NCBI RefSeq assembly: GCF_964355755.1
Contig: NC_092674.1
Span: 18,056,501 to 18,120,500, forward strand
Direction: 5' to 3'
Source: Antedon mediterranea
Taxonomy: Eukaryota; Echinodermata; Crinoidea; Comatulida; Antedonidae
DNA length: 64,000 nt
A program made the position numbers and the translations under genes. This document shows positions 1 to 10,577 of this stretch, in pieces. Below the pieces are notes generated by a model that did not search any database, was not told where the DNA came from, and saw only the letters and a list, made by a program, of their open reading frames with translations. Positions within the stretch are counted from its first letter, which is position 1. Every line of letters begins with the position of its first letter.

Positions 1-278
1 AGGGGGGGGGGGCATTCATTGACCAGGTCGATGACGTCATTCCACTGACTGGTGTGCCCATACATCAAAATCAACCTATCTTGCAGCCCGTCCTGTTCTC
101 ACAACATGTCCATCAATTGACCATGGATAAGGCGGAGCAATCTCATTGGGGATTCTCTACCCAGGAAATCCAAGAGGCTTAGGGGAAAGACCAGGAGCTG
201 GGGCCCAAGTTACTGGGTGACGCGCTGCCTTCGGCAAATGATCTTTTCGCTACTAGCCCGGCAACAAAACATTATTGG

Positions 279-956
279 TTGAGTAAGGACAGGATGTGTT
301 TGAGAGACGGGGTATTATTCATTCAAGATAAACAGGGGGAGGAGGACCTTCTTGTTCTTCCACAATCTTTAATTAAAACAATCATGCATGATTATCATGA
401 TCTCCCGCCAGCCGCCCACCAAGGTATTAAACGGACTAAGCTCTGTCTTAAACAACGTTACTACTGGTTTGGGATGGCCGGGGATATCGAACGATATGTA
501 ATAGGCTGCGACATATGTAACAGCCATAAGAGGGGGAACAAGAAAGGCCGCTCAGAACAGATTAATTATCACTCGGGAGCTCCAATGGAAAGGGTTCACA
601 TAGACTTTGCAGGACCATTTCCTCAGTCCAGTAGTGGAAATCTGTATGTACTAATGGTAGTGGATCAATTTACAAAATGGGTAGAGGCCTACCCGGTACC
701 CCGACAGACTGCACAATTGACTGCCGAAGTACTGGTAAGGGAATTCTTCTCTAGATTTGGTATGCCGTTGCAATTGCACTCGGACCAGGGTCCAAATTTT
801 GAGAGTGACCTCTTTGGGGACCTCTGCAAGATTCTACTAATTAATAAGACCCACACCACGCCGTACCGTCCTTCAGCTAATGGTCCGGTGGAACGTTATA
901 ACCTGACTGTGATGAATGCGGTCCGGTGTTTTGTGGGAAAACAACAAAAAGACTGA
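279..956 (+). pseudogene. Ty3/gypsy integrase, zinc-binding and catalytic core
   Basis: This frame encodes most of a retrotransposon integrase, the enzyme that joins element cDNA to host DNA. The N-terminal HHCC zinc-binding motif is visible (H40, H47, C78, C81), followed by the DDE core: the first Asp is in HIDFAGP (about residue 109), the second in HSDQGPNF (about 168), and the Glu in GPVERYN with 35 residues between it and the second Asp, as in retroviral and gypsy integrases. The frame has no ATG at its start; it opens at TTG and continues the same frame as the upstream linker, which carries a stop at 180-182. It ends at a TGA where the frame shifts. Neighbours are the linker and the integrase C-terminus of the same element. 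Confidence 0.9.
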
Positions 957-1619
957 TAAGATAAATATCTGCCCCAGATAATGAGTGCTATTAGGGCCAT
1001 GGTATGCCGAAGTACCCAATCTACACCAAACCTGATGATGCTGGGCTGGGAGGTATCGACACCACCCGACCTCATGTTCTTTAGGGGGCACAACAATTAA
1101 TGATCCCTACTCATACACCACTGGCCTAGTAGAAAATATGAAGTTAGCGCACGATATGCAAGAACACATCTAAAATCAATGCAAAAGCGCAATAAATACC
1201 AATACGACCTCAAACTACTAGAGCGTACATACGCAGTTGGAGACAAGGTCTATGTGTTCGACCAGGCCAAACTACTGTAAAGGGGAAAGACAAAAAAGTG
1301 AATGCGCCATGGAAGGGTCACTTAGGTGCTGGCCCCGTATGCCTTCCGTGTGCGACTACGTAATAAAGTATTTGTAATCCACCACGATAAACTTAAGCTC
1401 TGTCGGGATCGGGAATTGCCAAATTGGATCACCAACCTCAATCTGGCAAATTCCGACCCCGATGGGGATGCCGAAGATGACGGCCTTTACTGTACTTGTA
1501 GGAAGCCATGGGAGGTGGTGGCGAAATATGCCTACCATCATGAGGAACGTAAGATGAGGACAGCTTGGAGATACCTCCAAGAACTAATCCCCCTCCTCCC
1601 AAGTGGCCTTGGCCGCTAA
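957..1619 (+). pseudogene. Ty3/gypsy integrase C-terminal region, frameshifted
   Basis: After a frameshift at about 957 the integrase continues in another frame with the conserved stretch STQSTPNLMMLGWE, then YAVGDKVYVFDQAK near 1230, then an NAPWKG motif (GPY/F module) and VIHHDKLKLCRDRELPNWI near 1375-1430. These are typical of the Ty3/gypsy integrase C-terminus. At least three frame changes and stops (for example 1101-1103 and about 1170) break it. The final open part (1326-1619) continues past the usual end and includes LYCTCRKPWE, a short Cys-containing segment that could be part of an extra zinc module; too little remains to say. Confidence 0.75.
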
Positions 1620-2624
1620 GGAAGGCCTTCGAACACCTGAGACGGTACTACCTGAAACCTGGAGCCTGCGGCCTGAGCAACCGTTGGTTGCGGCAAGTAA
1701 CACCCACAGCGGAGGCAGTCAACTGGAAGGTGCCATCAGCGGAGAGAGACATTAGGAGTCAGGTCTCCGCCCTGGTGATGCTGCACCCCTTCTGTCTGTG
1801 CCTTCTGTAGGTCCTCTACCTATTTAGCTGGGACCGTAAGTCCCTTGTTTAAATTACGGTTGTCAGTGCGGTCTCTTTTCGCTGATTTCCCTCATAAATA
1901 TTATAATTGTATACACGCAAACAGTCAGCCTCTATACTGGAATTCCAGAACAAAATTTTACTGTTGTGTGCTAAATTTTTGCCATTCCCCAGAGGCTTGT
2001 GCCTTCTTTTCTCAAATCTGTAATTCTGTACCCCTAGAACGGTGTTCCCAAGATTTTTTCTCTTCCGGGGGGCCGTCAGGTGCCAGTGTTCCCTGGGAAC
2101 GTGGTGTCGGGCAGCAACTCGGTGGATACCCTATGCCGCATGGCTTGTAGGGAGATGTTTTTCCTATTTATTTCTTTATGTTTCCGCATCATGGATGCAC
2201 CTGCCCATTGTTCAGTTGTTATGGCAGTTTTAATGTTATTCGGGACTCTTTAGTACCCTTTTGGCTTTCATAAGTTCAAATTGTTGGGGTACATTACCCC
2301 CACCTTGACGTTCTGGTATTTCGTTTTTCAAATCCAGTTCTTGTTGGGGCTGTGACCCCGTTGTGTTACATGTTAAAAAAAAAAGAAAAAAAAGAAGAAA
2401 GAGAAAGGAGTGGAGGACCCACCATGGAGAAATGAACTTGAAATCAAATAAACTTTAAAATGAACTTGGAATCAAAGGAACATTAAAATGAACTTGAAAT
2501 CAAACAAACCAAATTGGACAGTAATGTCGGACAGCGACAGTGAACTAAATTGCACCTGGCTGCCCCCCTTGGGAAGACCAGTCCAAGAATAGTCAGGGGG
2601 GGGGGGTGCAGGAAACAAAGAAAA
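1620..2624. other. 3' non-coding part of the gypsy element
   Basis: No coding signature was recognised. The stretch holds an A-rich, purine-rich run at about 2374-2410 and a triplicated motif AACTTG(A/G)AATCAAA at about 2433-2505, followed by the purine tract that precedes the LTR. It probably belongs to the internal 3' region of the LTR element. Confidence 0.5.
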
Positions 2625-2638
2625 CAAAAGGGGAAGAT

Positions 2639-2940
2639 TGTAGTGCCTGGCGATTGGCTAGTGGTTACGTCATCTATACGTCACAGCCAATCACCGGGCC
2701 TACACGCACACAACTCACGAATCCGACCCTGGGACTGGCCAGTGGCGAGATACGTCACGACCAGCCCCAGGGGCAGGGGGTTGATGTGCGAGAGACAAGA
2801 GTCTCACTCTTGAGAAGCAGATACCCAAGGAAGAAGAACCCAAACTATATACGTATCGTAGTACTAAGACCTGATTAGGTGAGTACATATGATGAGCGTA
2901 TAGAAATATACCGAAGAGACTGAATCGTCCCTTGGGTACA
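2639..2940 (+). repeat. Candidate 3' LTR of the gypsy element
   Basis: A purine tract (AAAAGGGGAAGAT) ends immediately before TGTAGTG at 2639, and the segment ends with TACA at 2940, giving TGTA and TACA termini as expected of an LTR. It contains a TATA-like CTATATAC near 2845 and several ACGTCA-type sites. The 5' LTR is outside the window, so the ends cannot be confirmed by comparison. Confidence 0.5.
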
Positions 2941-3002
2941 AATGTAAATATATAGTCTCTTTACTAGGGCCTAGCCTAGGCCTAGGCCTGTTTACGATGC
3001 AA

Positions 3003-3160
3003 TCCGTCGCGTCTAAAATCTGTCGCGTTTGAAATCAGTCGCGATAAAATCAACTTCCGGTATTTTGTATGGCGCGCCACTAGAGCTATACGTTTGATGA
3101 TATCGGTCGTGTTTGAAATCAGTCGCGCTATTTTGTATGGAGTGAGATGCATGCTAGCGG
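3003..3160 (+). repeat. Left subterminal repeat block, inverted partner at 5930-6075
   Basis: Short degenerate units of the type GAAATC(A/G)GTCGCG occur several times, followed by CGGTATTTTGTATGG. The same arrangement appears in inverse orientation at 5930-6075. The pair probably marks the two sides of an old DNA transposon of about 3 kb that later received the MITEs at 3318-4801 and 5001-5634. The extreme left end does not match the right one, so it may be truncated. Confidence 0.5.
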
Positions 3161-3317
3161 GATAATAAATATTTATTATCGATCATTATTTTTATTTTTA
3201 TTTCACATGTTTCGGAGAAGGACTACTTTTCAAAATGGCCATTTCTAAACACGTTTAAAATAATATATTATTAGGATATAATAATCTACTTCTATTTTAT
3301 TATGTACTGTAATTAAT

Positions 3318-4801
3318 GGGTGTCACGAAACCTAAGATCACGAAAGCTCCGACCCCCTAAGACCTAAGATCACGAAAGCTAAGACCCAACACCTAAGATT
3401 ACAAATACTAAGATATACTACAGCTTAAAAACAATACTTGTTTATCCATACATAATTTTAAACACAGTAGGTTTCATTTATTACCATAAATATAATTTAA
3501 TACTACCGCAAAACATAAACTCACATTATTTTCGCCCGTTGAGTAAATGTATATTTTTTCTTTACAACAAACAAACTTGACGGGTTGTTTGTTGGTATAT
3601 ATTTACTCCATTGTGTTGGTTCAGAGGATGTTTTTCTTACGCACCTGCCTTTCTTGTATTTTGACTCCAAATTTGTTGACTAACTTTATCCTGAACACCA
3701 AACTTTAAAATTAGGACTTATAAGTACTTTCAGAAGGAGAAACACATAATAACAAATAAATAAATCCTTTAAATTGATGATTTTACAGATGTGTTTCTTT
3801 GTATACTGTAATGTAACTCCTCGAACTCCCCATGCTCAATGTTTTTGTTTCTATGGAGCGCCAAAAGAGCAACAATAACAGGCCCGTAGCCAGGGAAGTT
3901 TTTATGGTTTGGGCGAACCCCCCCCCCCCCCTTTATAGCGAACCCCCCTTAACCAACTGCGAACCCCCATCCCCGACATGCCCAATACCTCACCCTCATC
4001 TCCAAAAATCCTCCAAATACGTGCCCCACAGTACAGAAAGTTGTTTGTAAATTGAAAAATTTGTAAACTTGTTCGTGAACCTTCTTCTCTGTATGAGCGT
4101 CAACTAGTGATACGTGTCTGTAAATTTCTAAAAGCTGCAAATGAGTTGCCGATTTTAACCTGAAAAATAAATGTTTGGTCCCTGCATGTAACATGATATT
4201 GACGCGTCTCATAGCGAGCTGGCGCACGAACGATTCCCAAATATTTAGTGTCCGAACCCCGCCTTGACAGATCCTGGCTACGGCCCTGAATAATAGTACA
4301 AGTATAAAAACAGAAAGAAAACGAAACAAAAAAACTTATCATGATTTTTAAATTAAAATTTATTTGCCAGTATTTATTTCTTCGTACTTGCATGATTATA
4401 CTATTATCATTACAATTTTAATTTAACATTGTTCCATCCACACTGTAGATGGACTCCACAGAGTTTTCAGCCCTCTATATAATTTTTGCTCTTTTGACGT
4501 TCCATAGAAACAAAAACATTGAACATGGCCCATGGGGTAGGCCTACTGTACTGTAGGCTAGTCATTTTGTGTGCGAGAAAAACGTCTGTAAAATCATCAA
4601 TTTAAAAATGTATTTGTTACTTTTTATGTGATTCTTTTTCATGAAATTCTAAGGTGTGGTATTCAGAATAAATGTTGGGAGTTAAAATACAAGGCAGGTG
4701 CGAAAGATAAATATTTGTAATCTTAGGTGTTGGGTCTTAGCTTTCGTGATCTTAGGTCTTAGGGGGTCTTCGCTTTCGTGGTCTTAGATTTCGTGACACC
4801 C
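3318..4801. mobile_element. MULE-like MITE, copy A, with 10-bp TSD
   Basis: The element begins GGGTGTCACGAAACCTAAG and ends with the inverse complement of the same type (TTTCGTGACACCC). It is flanked on both sides by TGTAATTAAT (3308-3317 and 4802-4811), an exact 10-bp target duplication. Terminal arms carry repeated CCTAAGA(C/T)CACGAAAGCT units. A 9-11-bp duplication and G/C termini are known for Mutator-like elements; no transposase is present, so it is non-autonomous. It shares most of its interior with copy B (9303-11331). A separate 410-bp MITE sits inside it at 3879-4288. Confidence 0.8.
3879..4288. mobile_element. 410-bp MITE nested in copy A
   Basis: Termini are CAGGCCCGTAGCCAGG and its near-perfect inverse complement (CCTGGCTACGGCCCTG). 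It is flanked by AATAA on both sides (3874-3878, 4289-4293). Copy B of the host MITE has the unoccupied sequence with a single AATAA near 10800, so ends and duplication are directly demonstrated. There is a poly-C run just inside the left end. No ORF of note; superfamily not assigned (the termini recall hAT-type MITEs, but the duplication is 5 bp, not 8). Confidence 0.8.
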
Positions 4802-5000
4802 TGTAATTAATATATTATATAGAGTATATACGTCTGTGTCTTTTATTATGCAAACCTCATTGAGCTGGTATCCACTTGCAGGTATAGAATGATTTTCGTA
4901 ATTAACTGTGATTAAAAATACGTGCACTACTTGTTTAACTATTAAATTATTTCAACATTTTCACAACTTTAAACAGTGGCATGCCAATCTTTTCAAAAAC

Positions 5001-5634
5001 TTATAAAGACCCCTTCCCTGCAATTTTGGACGTTTTTTGGAAAATAATACACATATATATCACTTTAAAAACATTAAACCATGTCATTCCTTGTCTTGTA
5101 CGTTTTATGGTAAATTATGATAAAAAGTGAAAAACAATGCACTACCTAAGTAGCTCGCGGCGATCGACCTCTCGTGGACGGTCTTAGGACTAGCCTAGCT
5201 AGGCTTAGTTTTGTAGGCCTAGCTGGTAAACATCGGTAACGTACGAACATCGTACGCTAGCTATATACCTAGCCTGACGTTGTATAGTTGCTGCATTAAT
5301 TGTCTTTCTATTTTTGCCAGACTCCGTTGATACCAATTGGGGAAAACCCGGTATTTTCGCTGAAAAGTTAGGAGTCTTCCATTTGTTTTGGCCTCACGAT
5401 CGATCGAAAAGTCGGCAAATTACAGTTGAAAAACAAAAATATCAATCCGCGTGCAATGCATTTTGGGATCTATAGCGGGCCGCTATAATTATTAGAATTG
5501 ACTTATTTTTCACATTTTTAACCGTTTAAAGACGAAAAAAGTTATCGCAATAGGACCATATAGTATTATTTTTACATTAAATATAGTTTGTGATCTTAAA
5601 TTAGATCTAAAAAACGTAGGGAAGGGGGCTTTAA
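5001..5634 (-). mobile_element. MITE family B, copy 1
   Basis: Terminal inverted repeats are of the type AAAG(A/C)CCCCTTCCCTGC. The whole segment matches 38458-39004 in inverse orientation, including the conserved internal AAACCCGGTATTTTCGCTGA and the stretch GTACGAACATCGTACG. No coding capacity was seen. Target duplication is unclear. Confidence 0.7.
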
Positions 5635-5929
5635 ACAATAGTCAATAAAACATTTTTAAAACGATTTTCTAAACGAACACATTACAATTATTCATTGACA
5701 CCTCCTGTAAGATAAAATGAAAACACAAATTATATATAAATAATGAGATAAATATTTATATTTACTGTACTTAAAAATTAATAATGATCGAGGTAAAAAA
5801 AATGTTAATAGTATTATTAGAAATTCTATATTCAAAATTAACTAAAAACCGTTTTACGTCGTAGGCTAATTTAGCGTTTTCGTAAAAAATGTATCTAGTG
5901 CGTCCCATACAAATTAGCGCGCCCAAAAT

Positions 5930-6075
5930 AAAACGCGAACGATATCAAACGTACCTAATATGCTAAAAAGCGTATCTAGCGGCGCTCCATACAAAATACC
6001 GGATGTTGATTTTATCGCGACCGATTTCAAGCCCGACCGATTTCGAACGCGACCGATTTCATCTGACACCCCTAG
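5930..6075 (-). repeat. Right subterminal repeat block
   Basis: Inverse partner of 3003-3160: CCATACAAAATACCGG followed by three or more copies of CG(C/A)GACCGATTTC-type units and ending near TGACACCCC. See that entry for the interpretation. Confidence 0.5.
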
Positions 6076-6079
6076 CCTG

Positions 6080-6664
6080 CGCAGGGGAGATTGGCCTAGA
6101 ATCGTACCGCACTTGTGTAATCACTTCTTGTTGCTATACGCTTGGGTGCACATGGAACAACAAATTTAACTGATGAATTATTCATGTTTATTTTTGTGAC
6201 GTTTCATGAGGGGTCCCCAAACAACTTATGTACGAAAAACAAAATCGCAGCCTGGCCTAGCCTGGGCCTACCTAGCTAGGCCTAGGCTAGTAGTATTAAT
6301 TAGTAGGACCCTTAATTAAGTTATAATAATTGTTAATGTTGTCATTAATTGACTTACCTGCTATTATTAATAATAGTTAATAGTGCAGCTTATTCTTATC
6401 AGTTTTAGTCTTAATTAAATTAATAGCTAGCGGTCTAGCCTACTTACAATACAATTTACAAATGTTATATATCCGCAAACACGATGTCAATACAGTTCGG
6501 TGTTTTTTTATTGTCGTCATGGCCACCACACACCACACGATAGAGGGAGCTGAGGCAGTTTGCTGCATGCTGCAGCATCGAGGTACTGTATATTCGAAAA
6601 ATGGAAAAATGTTTTAATTACATGATTTGAACAATCTTCTAATGTATAGATTAACAGCATCAAC
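6080..6664. other. AT-rich stretch without recognised genes
   Basis: No coding or RNA signature. Several AGGCCTA clusters (for example 6240-6295) are the only visible structure. Confidence 0.5.
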
Positions 6665-6706
6665 ATTTAACAGTGTGGCGTGTTGACCGCGAATGACTAA
6701 CTTATA

Positions 6707-7535
6707 GTCCGGTGGACCCGAAAGGGGACAAATTGCCATCCAACTTTTCTAGGCCTAGGGCCTAGGCCTAGACTAGAATGTTCCGTAGATTACGAATATG
6801 GAAGTAATCGATCAGGATAGGAAGCGTTTTCGAGATATAAAGGGTCAAAGTTCAAAATTGACCAATTACAACAATGTATTATGTATATGTATGATAACAA
6901 ATTTATTGAAGCACAATTTGGTCTTTTATTACATTTTTATGATTATAAGTGTCTATTAATCACCTTTTGAAAAAAAAATCCTTTGTGATTAAGGGTCAAA
7001 TGTCAATATTGACCAATCATAGAACGTACCTATAAAACCAAATAAAAACTAATATTTAATAAAAATTGGATGTTTTCTCATCCTGTTAATCAATCATACG
7101 CAATGTAAAAGAGCGAATACATCATTTCATCAGTTGACATAAGGTCAATTTCATCAGTTGACATAAGGTCAAAGGTCAACATTTTAATACGCGTATTAGT
7201 TAACAAATAAATGCAAAGTTGTCCAAACTATGATATTGATGGTTTTACTAATAATCAAATTATTTGATTAGTAAAGTTATGTTATTTCATTATAATTTTG
7301 ATTAATATAATTATAATACTATTACTACGTCCAGAATTTCCAAAGATATAGCATTTTTTTATATTGGTCAATTTTGAACTTTGACCCCTTATATCTCGAA
7401 AACGCTTCCTGTCCTGATCGATTACCTTCCATATTCGTAATCTACAGAAAATTCTTGTCTAGAAAAGTTGGATGGCAATTTGTCCCCTTTCGGGTGGTGA
7501 TATCCCACCCCCCCCCCCCCCTCCTGCCACCGGAC
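6707..7535. mobile_element. TIR element with about 165-bp arms, TA duplication
   Basis: The left arm starts GTCCGGTGGACCCGAAAGG and runs to about 6870; the right arm (about 7366-7535) is its inverse complement, with an additional poly-C run. Shared segments include GGGGACAAATTGCCATCCAA and GGAAGCGTTTTCGAGATATA. The element is bordered by TA on both sides (6705-6706, 7536-7537). The AT-rich middle has no coding signal. Non-autonomous, superfamily not assigned. Confidence 0.75.
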
Positions 7536-7540
7536 TATTA

Positions 7541-8691
7541 TACCCTTTTTACACTATCGACTGAGAGAGGAACACGAGTTGAACTCGGAGGCAATTTCCA
7601 TTTACACTAGCCAAAAAAACTGCGAGATGAACTCGAGCTGCGCCCATTTACACTACATCAATCACCCCGATGTCCCCCGGTGCTGTCAATCAAATCACTA
7701 TTGCAAGCGCACACGTGGAACGTAACTGACTCTGGTTTAAACGTTTAAACACTGGAACATATCGACAAATCTCATATAAAAACATAATAATCCGAATTTA
7801 CACACAATTTATTTAATTTTGAATGTAGTCCAGTGTAATATTTTCTTTGTGGCTATTGAGATTATCATTTATTATTTTAAAAATTAGGGCCTAACAATTA
7901 TTTTTCTTTTTAAAATGACTGCATTTCCGCCTTGTAGACTGTACGTACATTAAATAGGCCTTACATGGTTAGGTTGGCGTAAAAATAGGGTAGGTACGAT
8001 ATGTATTTAAAATAAAAAATATATTTGTTAATTAGCATAAAAATGTATCGATGAAGGAAAATTATTATATGGTACTCTTTCAGTTCCTAAAAAAAATTTA
8101 ATTTTCATGCATTGAGACATCAGTATTATATATATTTTTCCCTTTTTCAATAATTATGCCTACATAGAATCGCAGGGTAGAGTTACACCAATATTAGGCC
8201 TACATTATTTTAGGCTTTCTGTTAAGGTAGAATGCACACGAACAATTTCAATATTTTCAGCAGAAAAAAAAGATCACAAATTTGTTTGTGCCTTTAAAAG
8301 AAAATAACGAACAGGACAATATCGTACAATTATTATTTTAAGCAAAAAAGGTGTATTTTAAGCAAAAAACCTATTTTCTTTGCATAATATATTGTATTTC
8401 TGTGACAACATGTTACATTTTCACGTCATTGACCTTTAACAGCTCGGTGTTGAACCACAAAAACCGTTTACACTTCGTGTCTCCGGTGTAGATTCGACTA
8501 CACCGGAGAAGGTACACCGGAAAACATTCAGCTTCGTTTCACCCCGGGGAGAGCACACCGGGGTGGTTGGATTTTCCCATTTACACCAGTCAATAAAAAC
8601 CACAACACCGGCGTTTAACGGCCCGGTGTAGGCCTACTAACAACTGCGGGGTTACACCGCTGTTAAATACGGTGATAGTGTAAAAGGGGTA
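7541..8691. mobile_element. TIR element with TTA duplication and internal ACACCGG motifs
   Basis: Ends are TACCCTTTTTACACTATCG and the inverse complement of TACCCCTTTTACACTATCA; TTA flanks both (7538-7540, 8692-8694). Near the right end short inverted motifs such as TACACCGG recur (8480-8660), a subterminal feature common in TIR transposons. A TTA duplication would fit PIF/Harbinger-like elements, but no transposase is present. It lies only five bases from the preceding element. Confidence 0.65.
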
Positions 8692-9302
8692 TTATTATCT
8701 TCCCCATAATACACGTGCACAAACTCATTTGCATAACAACCACGACGGCATACCAAACTGTTTAAAATAGAGCTGCAAGGTCCCCGAAAATGACATCTAT
8801 TATTTTTTCAAACAACATGCATAAGAATCTTCAGTACCCCACCATGCTTGGGGCTGAGCAAAGACAATTTTGAAAAATAGAGCTGCATAGATTCCCGCCC
8901 GAAAAATGGCACTTTTTACATGATTTGAAATTATATGAAACAAACTATATAAGACTCACCAGGACAATAGAGCTTGTCCCCGGAAAGTGCACCTATTCAT
9001 TGAAATATGAAATTAAATATTAAGTCTCCAGTAGGCCTACTAGCCCACCATGTTTGGGCAGAGCTAATAATGAAAATAGAGCCCAGAATTGCACTTATAC
9101 TTATAGGCCTACTTATTACTATACATAATCACCTATGATATTTATGATATTTGTTAAAAATTCAACTATCCAGATGCGACTTCAAAATTTTAGGTGGAGT
9201 TTTCTACTTTAAAAACTCTACTTCGTACATGCCTAAGGCCTAGCCCGGCGGCGGAATTAGTCTAAGCTTCGAAATCGGTCTGGAAATCGGAATCATTGCA
9301 AA
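8692..9302. repeat. Diverged tandem units and AT-rich sequence
   Basis: Segments beginning AATAGAGC(T/C) recur near 8765, 8874, 8967 and 9076 and are followed by similar CCCACCATG(C/T)TTGGG blocks, which suggests a degenerate tandem repeat of roughly 100 bp. The first 70 bases (8692-8760) resemble 13097-13160. Confidence 0.4.
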
Positions 9303-9336
9303 GGGTGTCACGAAACCTAAGACCACGAAAGCTAAG

Positions 9337-10134
9337 TGTAACAGGTTCGTACTACTAGCGTCGTAGCTTTATCGCGTAGTATTTTCAGGAGCTGCAGCAC
9401 TGGCACAAACACAATAAAATCATCCACAGAGACAGTTCTTGGTTTGGAAAAGTTAAACTCTTTTATTGAAGCTAGTAACCAGTCGGAAGGAGATAGAACA
9501 AAAACAGTGTTACTATTTAAGATAACATATCAGTGATCGATCGATCGTATCATTAACGACAGTATAGGCTACTATTGCGTTGTGTCTAGTATAACAATCA
9601 ACAATCAACTATATTAACTATAGTAAAACAATTCTAAAATTAAGAGAGATAAAAATATAGATGCTTACCTAGTAACCAGTCGGAAGGAGATGAAAACCTT
9701 CACTTTGGGCTAGGCACTAGTAAGTGTCATCCATTCCCAGTTGGGTACTATTACAATTTTTAACCGATGGTATATACATTTACCATAACGTTATTTCGTA
9801 GTTTACAGACCGTTTGTATTGTAACTTGAGTCATACACATGTAATTATCAATTTAAATTCGGTTATACAAAAAAAGAAACTATTAAAAATGCAAATCAAT
9901 TAACAAAATCCCTTGTCCATTTATGAACTGACCCATACTGAAACATTATACACTAAATATTCATGACCATTTTCCCCGCCACTTGGATGAGGTGACTCAT
10001 CTATTTATAGCATGGTCACTTATCATTCCAGCTTTTACTTTAATGGGTCCCACAAGGTTTCTCAGATTCAAGTCAGATTCAGCAGATAAATCATTCAAGT
10101 ATTTGGGTATAAGCATACCTGTTACCCTGTTACA
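9337..10134 (-). repeat. Solo LTR, 798 bp, with TAAG duplication
   Basis: Starts TGTAACAGG and ends CCTGTTACA, a perfect 9-bp inverted terminus of the TG/CA type, and is flanked by TAAG (9333-9336 and 10135-10138). Read on the minus strand it has a TATAAATAG box (10002-10010) followed about 540 bp later by AATAAA (9462-9467), the order expected for U3-R-U5. A short direct repeat, AGTAACCAGTCGGAAGGAGA, occurs twice inside. No internal retroelement sequence remains, so it is a recombined solo LTR. Confidence 0.75.
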
Positions 10135-10440
10135 TAAGACCCCCTAAGACCTAAGATCACGAAAGCTAAGACCCAAGACCTAAGATTACAAATTCTAAGA
10201 TATACTACAGCATAAAACAATACTTGTTTATCCATACATAATTTTAAACACAGTAGGTTTCATTTATTACCATAAATATAATTAAATACTACCGCAAAAC
10301 ATAGATAAACTCACATTATTTTCGCCCGTTGAGTAAATGTATATTTTTTTCTTTACAACAAACAAACTTGACGGGTTGTTTGTTGGTATATATTTACTCC
10401 ATTGTGTTGGTTCAGAGGATGTTTTTCTTACGCAACTGCC

Positions 10441-10577
10441 TTTTTTTTTTTTTTTTTTTTCATTTCTTTATTCGAATTCATAAATAACACAACATAAAAA
10501 AAATACAAAGAATGAATTCAGGGTAACACAAAAAAGTAACCAAAGGTCAAACTTATTTCCATTGTGGCCCTTATATG
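10441..10577 (-). mobile_element. 5'-truncated tail of the 54975-59025 retrotransposon family
   Basis: On the minus strand this insert reads GGGCCACAATGGAAATAAG, then TTTGACCTTTGGTTAC and GAATTCGAATAAAGAAATG followed by a long A run. It matches the 3' end of the non-LTR element near 58910-59015 almost base for base. Copy A of the host MITE lacks it. It is a severely truncated insertion with a poly-A tail. Confidence 0.8.

Larger units (their letters stand above)
1..2940 (+). mobile_element. 3' half of a decayed Ty3/gypsy LTR retrotransposon
   Basis: The window opens inside the pol gene of an LTR retrotransposon. In order come the RNase H-integrase linker (about 130-278, with an in-frame TAG at 180-182), the integrase core (279-956), the frameshifted integrase C-terminus (957 to about 1530), a 3' non-coding stretch, a purine-rich tract just before 2639, and a candidate 3' LTR (2639-2940). 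The order RNase H then integrase is that of Ty3/gypsy. The 5' LTR, gag, protease and RT lie outside the window, so no target duplication can be tested. Several stops and frameshifts make it inactive. Confidence 0.8.

Noticed and set aside
1494-1530. PHD finger at the gypsy integrase C-terminus
   Set aside because: Only LYCTCRKPWE is visible; the remaining Cys/His ligands are absent, so a zinc finger cannot be claimed.
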